A model generated the notes under the pieces. The model saw only the letters and a list, made by a program, of their open reading frames with translations, did not search any database and was not told the DNA's origin. A DNA stretch of 8,390 nucleotides from Desulfobacterales bacterium (lineage in GTDB: Bacteria; Desulfobacterota; Desulfobacteria; Desulfobacterales; Desulfosalsimonadaceae), in contig SKZX01000259.1 of assembly GCA_007127175.1 (NCBI GenBank), positions 1 to 8,390 of the forward strand. The letters are read 5' to 3'. Shown in pieces: positions 1-5,374 of the stretch. Position 1 is the stretch's first letter. Every line of letters begins with the position of its first letter. The position numbers and the translations under genes are program-made.

Positions 1-108
1 CGCCCTGTGGCCTTGCCGTTTATCACAGGGCGCAAGGGAGCAAGCCATAGAGATATCAGCGTTCTCCTGCAGTTGCCGGGGCAGCACCGACCCACCACCC
101 CACGGAAT
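1..108 (-). ncRNA. Possible 6S-like RNA (5' half), cut by window edge
   Basis: This stretch downstream of purH has no credible ORF but is rich in structure. A perfect 9-bp inverted repeat (CGCCCTGTG at 1-9, CACAGGGCG at 24-32) makes a hairpin with a 14-nt loop. Read on the minus strand, the segment before it contains GCTGATATCTCTATGG (about 68-47). This resembles GCCGATATTTCATACC at the 5' side of the central bubble of E. coli 6S RNA, and an apical hairpin would follow, as in 6S. The 5' end is guessed near 108, about 8 nt after a TATTCT hexamer (116-121, minus); no good -35 box is visible. The closing stem cannot be tested because the 3' half lies outside the window. The likeness is from memory, so the identity is tentative. 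It could instead be another small RNA or only the purH 3' untranslated region. Confidence 0.35.
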
Positions 109-163
109 TGACCTTAGAATAAGGAAAACACCGCGGTTTTATACTAGATGCCGACCGTCCCCC

Positions 164-1414
164 TTAATGCTTGAAGCTCCGCTGACCTGTAAAGACCATG
201 GTCGCATTGTATTCATTGCAGGCCTCGATGGACTGATAATCGTTTTGTGACCCGCCGGGCTGGACAACGGCCGCCACCCCTTCCCGAAGCCCCACGTCGA
301 TACCGTCCCGGAACGGAAAAAATGCGTCACTGACCATGGTGGCCCCGATGAGCCCGCCTTTTTCAGCGGCGACCCGTTCAACGATGGCCAGTTTTTTATC
401 GGTGTCATCGATGTCGTTGAACCCGATGCCGAACTGCTCGTAGCAGTACCGGTCCTCCAGTTTCCGGTAGGCCTTGTCCCGGGCGATCTGCGCCACACCC
501 ACACGGTCCTGCTCACCGGTGCCGATCCCCACAGACACCCCGTCCTTGACATATAAAACCGAATTCGATGTCACCCCCGCTTCGAGCAGCCACCCGAACC
601 GGATATCCTCGATCTCCTTTTCCGTCGGGGGCCTTCCGACCGTGTAGGTTTTCCCGTTGTATTCCGATTGGGCCAACTTGTAATCGTCATTCTTCAACGC
701 TTCCGGCTTGAATGACAACTGGGCGATAACCCCTCCGTCGATGAGGCTTTTGAAGTCAACGACCCGGTTGCCCGCAAACGCCTGAAGCCGGTCGATGTTT
801 TTGATGCGGATGACCCGGAGGTTTTTCCGACCGGCAAGGATATTTAAAACCCCTTCTTCAAATTCCGGGGCGACCACCACCTCGGCGTATTGCTGTGATA
901 TGGCTTCGGCCGTGGTTTTATCTAAGGCCCGGTTGACTGCGATGCACCCGCCGAAAGCGGCCACCCGGTCGGCCATGTATGCCTTGTGATAGGCATCGGA
1001 GAGGTTCTCTGAGACGGCCGCACCGCATGGATTGTTGTGCTTGACGATTATCACGGCCGGTTTTTCGGTCATGTACCGAAGGATATTCAGCGCGTTGTCC
1101 GCGTCCGTGAGGTTGGTTTTGCCCGGGTGCTTTCCCGACTGCAGCAGTTCAACATCGGATACGAGATATTGTCCGGGTTCGATGGTTTGAGCCTCCCCCA
1201 GAACCAGGTTGCCGTTGATCAGCCTGTAAAGCGCCGCTTCCTGCCCGGGGTTTTCCCCGTAACGCAGGCCCTTGTTCACGTTGTCAACGACCCATGTGAC
1301 TTTCTCATAAAAAAGGGTCTGCCGGCTGCCGCCATCGACAAATGCGATTTCCATTTTCGGCGGGAAATGATCGTCCATGATTGTTTTGTACATGGCCTTG
1401 ATATCATCTGACAT
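164..1414 (-). CDS. purH: AICAR formyltransferase (PurH C-terminal half as a separate gene)
   Basis: This cytosolic enzyme of de novo purine synthesis transfers a formyl group from 10-formyltetrahydrofolate to AICAR, giving FAICAR. The 416-residue protein covers only the transformylase half of the usual bifunctional PurH (about 510-590 aa). Visible family motifs are RYGENPGQ (51-58), KHNNPCG (125-131; Lys125-His126 match the catalytic Lys-His pair of human ATIC), SDAFFPF (362-368), VQPGGS (384-389) and the typical FTGQRSFKH C-terminus. The ATG start is supported by GGAG 8 nt upstream (1423-1426, minus). The cyclohydrolase half is encoded just upstream on the same strand, 59 bp away, so the pair is probably one transcript. 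Both genes have intact ends and this one has its own ribosome binding site, so the arrangement looks like a true gene split and not a frameshift. The identification is secure. Confidence 0.95.
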   Translation of the reverse strand: MSDDIKAMYKTIMDDHFPPKMEIAFVDGGSRQTLFYEKVTWVVDNVNKGLRYGENPGQEAALYRLINGNLVLGEAQTIEPGQYLVSDVELLQSGKHPGKTNLTDADNALNILRYMTEKPAVIIVKHNNPCGAAVSENLSDAYHKAYMADRVAAFGGCIAVNRALDKTTAEAISQQYAEVVVAPEFEEGVLNILAGRKNLRVIRIKNIDRLQAFAGNRVVDFKSLIDGGVIAQLSFKPEALKNDDYKLAQSEYNGKTYTVGRPPTEKEIEDIRFGWLLEAGVTSNSVLYVKDGVSVGIGTGEQDRVGVAQIARDKAYRKLEDRYCYEQFGIGFNDIDDTDKKLAIVERVAAEKGGLIGATMVSDAFFPFRDGIDVGLREGVAAVVQPGGSQNDYQSIEACNEYNATMVFTGQRSFKH

Positions 1415-1473
1415 TTTTCGGTCTCCGTTACAGGGTGTAAAATTTTAATGATGCCGCTTTCCTGAAATTCCGT

Positions 1474-2157
1474 TTATATGATTTGATCATATGCCCCCTG
1501 GATGTCCGCAAATGAACGGTCTGCCAGGTAGCCCGCAATGGCGGTGTCATACTGCGCGGTGTGCGCAAACGCCTTGCGCGCCAGGTTCGCACGCAATTCA
1601 AGGGTTGTCATGCATTCCAGGGCTTCGAGTTCCGTGATGATCGCCGGGTAATCGGCCGGGTCCACAACGGATGCCACCCGGATAAAATTCTTGGCGCCTG
1701 CCCGGATCATGCAGGGCCCGCCGATATCGACATTGCCGCGGGCCTGCTCCACCGTGACGTCCGCGTTGGCCACGGTTTGCTCAAACGGATAAAGATTGAC
1801 CACCACCATGTCGATGGGAAGCGCGCCGGTGCGCTTCAGGTCCCCCCGGTGATCCGCATTGTAGGTTTCGGTCAAAAGGCCGAGGTATATCTTGAAATCA
1901 AGCGTTTTCACCAGACCGCCCTGGGTTTCAGGTTGCCCTGTATAATCGGACACCGGGGTCAGGTGTTTATCGGCGGCCTGCCCCAGTATTTCCTTAACCC
2001 GTTTATAAGTCCCCCCGGTAGAAAGAATTTTTATCTCCGGGTTGATGGAAACAATCGCCGGCACAAAGCTTTCCAAGCCTGTTTTGTCCGACACGCTGAT
2101 CAAAACGGTATTGACTTTTACCAGGTCGTCTATCTTGCTCACGGTATTGATGCTCAT
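1474..2157 (-). CDS. purH: IMP cyclohydrolase (PurH N-terminal half, MGS-like domain)
   Basis: It closes FAICAR to IMP, the last step of de novo purine synthesis. The 227 residues match the N-terminal domain of PurH: SVSDKTG (21-27), STGGT (46-50), TGQPETQGG followed by VKTL (73-86), NLYPF (121-125), DIGGPCMIRAGAKN (144-157) and TAQYDTAIAGY (200-210). Residues equivalent to human ATIC Lys66, Tyr104, Asp125 and Lys137 are present as Lys84, Tyr123, Asp144 and Lys156. The usual GRVKTLHP motif reads GLVKTLDF, so the arginine and histidine are replaced. The start is uncertain: the ATG has no close Shine-Dalgarno, and a strong AGGAGG lies 26 nt upstream (2184-2189, minus). It precedes the formyltransferase gene by 59 bp, presumably in one operon. 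The family is secure; activity despite the changed motif is inferred. Confidence 0.93.
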   Translation of the reverse strand: MSINTVSKIDDLVKVNTVLISVSDKTGLESFVPAIVSINPEIKILSTGGTYKRVKEILGQAADKHLTPVSDYTGQPETQGGLVKTLDFKIYLGLLTETYNADHRGDLKRTGALPIDMVVVNLYPFEQTVANADVTVEQARGNVDIGGPCMIRAGAKNFIRVASVVDPADYPAIITELEALECMTTLELRANLARKAFAHTAQYDTAIAGYLADRSFADIQGAYDQII

Positions 2158-2207
2158 GTTTTTTCAGCCGTTTTGCACGGCCGCCTCCTGAAAAGGTTAT
2201 AGCAATA

Positions 2208-2225
2208 AATGCCTACTCAGGCATT
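2208..2225 (-). other. Small hairpin between speE and the purH pair
   Basis: AATGCCT (2208-2214) and AGGCATT (2219-2225) form a perfect 7-bp stem with a 4-nt loop. It lies about 60 bp past the spermidine synthase stop codon and about 50 bp before the cyclohydrolase start. On the minus strand the stem is followed by TATTGCT and not by a run of T, so it is at best a weak terminator. It may instead be an RNA processing or stability element between the two operons. Confidence 0.35.
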
Positions 2226-2261
2226 GTCCACCAAGTCCATCAAGTCCATCAAGTCCACCAC
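2226..2261. repeat. Tandem repeat, four 9-bp units
   Basis: Four consecutive 9-bp units follow each other without a gap: GTCCACCAA (2226-2234), GTCCATCAA (2235-2243), GTCCATCAA (2244-2252) and GTCCACCAC (2253-2261). The two inner copies are identical and the outer ones differ at one or two bases. The array is non-coding, lies between two operons, and directly abuts the small hairpin at 2208-2225. The unit length is a multiple of three, but no gene covers it. Slippage in copy number between strains would be expected for such an array. Confidence 0.85.
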
Positions 2262-2284
2262 GCCCCCGGCCCTTCCCCCCATTT

Positions 2285-3163
2285 TTACCCCGGCACCGGG
2301 TCAAGCAGTCCCTGCAGCCTTTCCTTAACAAACTGCGGCAGCGCAAAAGCCGCACGGTGCACCTGCGCATTGTAATACCGCGTCGGCAGATTCATAGCCG
2401 CCACCCTGCCTTCATTGAAATCGGCCACGGGGCAGAGCTTCCTCGATGCGAACCCGAAGCTCCACAACCCGCCGGGGTATGTCAGCGTCGAAAAAAGATA
2501 CATGTGAAGTTTTTTGAAACAGGGCCGCTGGTTGCCGAACATCGACTGCTGGATGTCCGGGTCGTAAAAGGGGGATTCGGACTGGGTGATCATGATGCCG
2601 TCTTCGGAAAGCCGCGAGGCCGTATTTTTATAGAATGCCGCGTCGAAAAGGGGTGCGGCGGGCCCGACGGGATCGGTTGAGTCGATGATGGCCACATCGA
2701 ATGTTTTATCCGTATTTTTAATGTATTTGACGCCGTCTGCGTAAATGAGTTCAATGCGTGGGTCGTCCAGTGCCCCGCTGACTGTGGGCATGTGCTGCCG
2801 GCACGCATCCACAACCATCCGGTCGATCTCGACCATGACGACGGCCTCCACATTTTTATGCTTCAGCACTTCCCGCGCGGTTCCGCCGTCGCCCCCACCG
2901 ACAATGAGGACCCGGCGCGGGTGCGGATGCACGAATAGCGGCACGTGGGCGATCATTTCATGGTACACGAACTCATCTTTCTCCGAGATCATGACGATCC
3001 CGTCATTCAGGAGCATTCTTCCGTGCCCTGCGGTCCTGATGATATCGACCTTCTGGAACGGGCTTTGGCCGGAAAAAAGGGTTTCTTCCACCTTGAACCC
3101 AAGTGAAACCATTCCCTTGTGTATTTCATGAACCCAAAGCGCCGGTTTGCTGTTTTCGTCCAT
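2285..3163 (-). CDS. speE: Spermidine synthase (polyamine aminopropyltransferase)
   Basis: It transfers the aminopropyl group of decarboxylated S-adenosylmethionine to putrescine, giving spermidine and methylthioadenosine, in the cytosol. The 292 residues show the full family pattern: an N-terminal beta region with GRMLLNDG (48-55) and the YHEM block (67-70), the Rossmann glycine loop GGGDGG (89-94), VEID for nucleoside binding (111-114), ADG (142-144), the catalytic DSTDPVGPA (161-169; Asp161 matches human Asp173), TYPGGLWSFGFAS (228-240) and YYN plus AFALP near the end. The length is normal. The ATG has an excellent ribosome binding site, AAAGGAG with a 5-nt spacer (3169-3175, minus). It lies 21 bp downstream of the decarboxylase that makes its co-substrate, so the two are surely one operon. 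The family also includes thermospermine and other aminopropyltransferases, so the exact acceptor is inferred. Confidence 0.95.
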   Translation of the reverse strand: MDENSKPALWVHEIHKGMVSLGFKVEETLFSGQSPFQKVDIIRTAGHGRMLLNDGIVMISEKDEFVYHEMIAHVPLFVHPHPRRVLIVGGGDGGTAREVLKHKNVEAVVMVEIDRMVVDACRQHMPTVSGALDDPRIELIYADGVKYIKNTDKTFDVAIIDSTDPVGPAAPLFDAAFYKNTASRLSEDGIMITQSESPFYDPDIQQSMFGNQRPCFKKLHMYLFSTLTYPGGLWSFGFASRKLCPVADFNEGRVAAMNLPTRYYNAQVHRAAFALPQFVKERLQGLLDPVPG

Positions 3164-3184
3164 TACGGCTCCTTTCGGTCTTGT

Positions 3185-4120
3185 TTACGAATTTTTTGCG
3201 TAATTAAAAAAACTTACGGCATACCCGCAGTCAAACTCGTAAAAGCTTTTTTCGGTGCACCGGTAGCCGGTCATGGTTGACGGCAGTCGCTCGTCCTGGG
3301 GCACCTGGTCTTCGTCCTGGCTGCCTGTCATGACAAGGGTGAACCGGTTGGGCTGGAAAATCTCTGCCACCCGGTTGATGGTGCCCGTGTAATCGGCTTC
3401 TGAATAATTGGTTTCAAAGCTCGCATAGGACCCTGAAGGTTCAGGGGTCACATGGATGGTCATGAACTTGTCCCCGAGTATCTTGTTGAGTGAGTAGCCG
3501 TAGGGCTGAAACTGGCAGCTGTCACTTTCCATGTCCGGGTAGAGCGTATTAATGCCGGTCCGCTTTTCAAGGGCTTCAACCGTATCCCGCTCGGTGGGGA
3601 CAAAGGCCCCCAGGACAACCGGATGCATATCGTGCATGAGCATTTCCAGGGTGACATCCCCCTCGATATGCCGTTGTGGGGTTGAATAGTAGAATATATG
3701 AACATGGTCGTGGTTGGCGGGGCCGAGGCGATAGCTTTTGCCCGTGAAATAGGCCGTAAGGTCCCGTACGTCCATTTCAAAATCAGAATTCTGGCGGTGC
3801 GGATACATCAGGTTTTTGCGTTCATAGAAGAAAAATGCAATGCTTTCCTTTGAAACAATATCGAGGATGCCGGGAACGGCCTTTACCAGCGAAGTCTCTC
3901 CGCAGGTGATCATGAGTATCCGGTCATCCCATATGAACAGGCTGGATTCAGACAACAGGTACGCATCGATTTCGGCCGTATTTTTGCGGCTGACGATTTC
4001 AGCCCCGCACGCCTTGACCACGCCCGTCCAGCGGCCGTCCGCGTTGGAGCGGATGCCCGGGTCGGGTTCTTTAAGAATTATTTCGAGTTTTTTTTCAGGC
4101 CCTTCAAAGGGTATTGTCAT
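3185..4120 (-). CDS. speD: S-adenosylmethionine decarboxylase, eukaryotic (AMD1) type
   Basis: It is a pyruvoyl-dependent enzyme that decarboxylates S-adenosylmethionine to supply the aminopropyl donor for the spermidine synthase next door. The 311 residues align with the eukaryotic proenzyme (human about 334), not with the 115-270-residue bacterial SpeD forms. FEGPE (5-9) holds the human Phe7/Glu8/Glu11 equivalents. LSESS (56-60) is the self-cleavage site, with Ser59 the pyruvoyl precursor. TCG (72-74) gives Cys73 (human Cys82). GYS and TIH give Ser210 and His223 (human Ser229, His243). Phe204 and Glu227 match human Phe223 and Glu247. Asp155, Glu159 and Glu236 match the putrescine-binding Asp174, Glu178 and Glu256. 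I chose the ATG at 4120, with AGGGTG 11 nt upstream; a TTG start at 4141 would add seven residues. The human alignment was made by eye from memory. Confidence 0.93.
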   Translation of the reverse strand: MTIPFEGPEKKLEIILKEPDPGIRSNADGRWTGVVKACGAEIVSRKNTAEIDAYLLSESSLFIWDDRILMITCGETSLVKAVPGILDIVSKESIAFFFYERKNLMYPHRQNSDFEMDVRDLTAYFTGKSYRLGPANHDHVHIFYYSTPQRHIEGDVTLEMLMHDMHPVVLGAFVPTERDTVEALEKRTGINTLYPDMESDSCQFQPYGYSLNKILGDKFMTIHVTPEPSGSYASFETNYSEADYTGTINRVAEIFQPNRFTLVMTGSQDEDQVPQDERLPSTMTGYRCTEKSFYEFDCGYAVSFFNYAKNS

Positions 4121-4169
4121 GTCCGTCGTCACACCCTGCAATGCTTTCTGATTTTTTATTTAAACACCA

Positions 4170-4198
4170 AATATACCATGGCAGCAAATAAGTGTAAA
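4170..4198 (-). promoter_or_regulatory. Promoter of the speD-speE operon
   Basis: On the minus strand TTTACA (4193-4198) and TATATT (4170-4175) are separated by exactly 17 bp, a close fit to a sigma70 promoter. Transcription would start near 4163, giving a leader of about 43 nt before the speD ATG at 4120. No gene other than speD-speE is positioned to use it. Confidence 0.65.
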
Positions 4199-4280
4199 TC
4201 TTAAAACATATACTTGACAGGCAGGTTGAAATTCCTTTGGCAAGCTGCGCTGCTACCGAAAAAACCGCCCGCAAAAGCAT

Positions 4281-4309
4281 TTGACTTCGACCCCGTGATG
4301 GCATAGAAG
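4281..4309 (+). promoter_or_regulatory. Candidate promoter of the prenyltransferase gene
   Basis: TTGACT (4281-4286) and TAGAAG (4304-4309) are separated by 17 bp. The -35 box matches consensus at 5 of 6 positions and the -10 box at 4 of 6. Transcription would begin almost at the ATG at 4316, making the message leaderless or nearly so. Competing elements exist upstream: TATACT at 4209-4214 without a good -35, and TTGACA at 4214-4219 without a good -10. The choice is therefore uncertain. Confidence 0.3.
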
Positions 4310-4315
4310 AACAGC

Positions 4316-5248
4316 ATGGATACACTGTCAACCCCATCCATCATATTCGGCCCCATGCGGTTGCCCTTTCTGCTTTTGACGCCCGTTTGCGTGATCCTTG
4401 GTGCTGCTGCGGCATACCATGCCGGGGGCATTTTCCGCATGGATTATTTTCTGCTCGCCCTGGCCGGCGGCCTGTGTGCCCACATCAGCGTCAACGCCCT
4501 CAATGAATACGATGACTTTAAATCCGGACTCGACCATACAACCACGCGCACGCCCTTTTCCGGCGGGAGCGGCACGCTGCCCCAGCATCCGGAAAAAGCG
4601 CATTACGCCGCTGCTGTCGGCATCATTTCAATTCTCGTTACGTTATTGATCGGTATTTATTTCCTGTGGACATGGGGTGCCGTTCTCCTCCCCATCGGTG
4701 TTCTCGGCGTGCTGACGGTTGTCCTCTACACCCGCTGGCTGACGCGCGACCCTCTTTTGTGCCTCCTGGCCCCGGGCATCGGTTTCGGGCCCTGCATGGT
4801 CATGGGCACGGACCTGGTGATGACCGGCAGCTACAGCCCTGCGGCTTTTGCGGCATCCCTCGTCCCCCTTTTCCTGGTCAGCAACCTGCTCCTGGTCAAC
4901 CAGTTTCCGGATATTGAACCGGATGCCGGGGTAGGGCGCAGGCACCTTATGATTGCCTACGGGAAAAAGGCCGGGATAATCGTTTACGGGCTTTTTCTTG
5001 CGGGCGCCTACCTGACGGTTGCATTCGCATGGCTTGTGGGATGGTTTCCGGGTTTGTCGCTTATAAGCCTTGTTACGGCCCCGCTGGCTGTCAGCGCGCT
5101 TGCGGGTGTCGCACGATACAGGGAGGCGGCGTTGGAAAAACTGCTTCCCTACATGGGCAGAAATGTTGTGTTAACCCTTCTGACCCCTTTTTTACTGGCG
5201 GTGGGCCTGGTTTTCGGGGCACACCCATTGATCTTTATGAGTCCTTAA
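4316..5248 (+). CDS. UbiA/MenA-family membrane prenyltransferase
   Basis: It is an integral membrane enzyme of the UbiA superfamily, which attaches polyprenyl chains to aromatic rings. The 310 residues are very hydrophobic, with about eight or nine likely membrane segments (for example 17-36, 43-62, 100-120, 122-140, 178-196, 220-240, 245-264 and 285-302). Two acidic motifs that would hold Mg-diphosphate are visible: NALNEYDD with FKSGLD (60-73) and NQFPDIEPD (195-203), the latter followed by VGRRHL. The second motif resembles that of MenA, the 1,4-dihydroxy-2-naphthoate prenyltransferase of menaquinone synthesis. The first has Asn-Glu where MenA usually has Asn-Asp. No quinone genes are adjacent, so the substrate is unproven. 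The ATG at 4316 has only a weak GAAGAA upstream; Met14 (4355) is an alternative start. It stands divergent from speD. Confidence 0.85.
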   Translation: MDTLSTPSIIFGPMRLPFLLLTPVCVILGAAAAYHAGGIFRMDYFLLALAGGLCAHISVNALNEYDDFKSGLDHTTTRTPFSGGSGTLPQHPEKAHYAAAVGIISILVTLLIGIYFLWTWGAVLLPIGVLGVLTVVLYTRWLTRDPLLCLLAPGIGFGPCMVMGTDLVMTGSYSPAAFAASLVPLFLVSNLLLVNQFPDIEPDAGVGRRHLMIAYGKKAGIIVYGLFLAGAYLTVAFAWLVGWFPGLSLISLVTAPLAVSALAGVARYREAALEKLLPYMGRNVVLTLLTPFLLAVGLVFGAHPLIFMSP

Positions 5249-5252
5249 CAAG

Positions 5253-5336
5253 TCGCAATCAGACGGTTTTGAATCACGCCATGGCGTGAAAAAATCAAGG
5301 CGCGGGCAACGCAGATATTGGGCTTTTTGCGAAGCC
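5253..5336. repeat. Palindromic intergenic element, candidate interspersed repeat
   Basis: The gap between the prenyltransferase and the beta-CASP gene holds nested symmetry. There is a perfect 14-bp palindrome CACGCCATGGCGTG (5275-5288), extended outward by T-rich and A-rich flanks. Outer inverted hexamers TCGCAA (5253-5258) and TTGCGA (5327-5332) enclose it. A small hairpin, GGCTT (5321-5325) with AAGCC (5332-5336), closes the right side. No T-run follows the large palindrome on the plus strand, so it is not a normal terminator for the upstream gene. The layout resembles short interspersed repeats seen between genes in related genomes. Only one copy is visible here, so repeat status is an inference. 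Confidence 0.4.
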
Positions 5337-5374
5337 TTCAATCTTTTAAAACTGAAGGAATTAGGGAGATGGAT

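Noticed and set aside
108..145. Plus-strand promoter made of TTGACC (108-113) and TATACT (140-145)
   Set aside because: The spacing is 26 bp, far from 16-18, and no plus-strand gene follows it.
1415..1473. Frameshift or pseudogene explanation for the two purH parts
   Set aside because: The upstream gene ends in a proper stop, the downstream gene has its own ATG with GGAG at good spacing, and both proteins are complete for their domain.
1561..2202. Long plus-strand open frame (213 codons) opposite the IMP cyclohydrolase gene
   Set aside because: It is fully antisense to a gene with clear family motifs, and its translation shows no recognisable domain. GC-biased codons on one strand commonly leave such open frames on the other.
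5318..5374. TTG at 5318 as the start of the beta-CASP protein
   Set aside because: The extra residues derive from the palindromic element and its flank and have no family match; ATG 5375 and 5369 have good ribosome binding sites.
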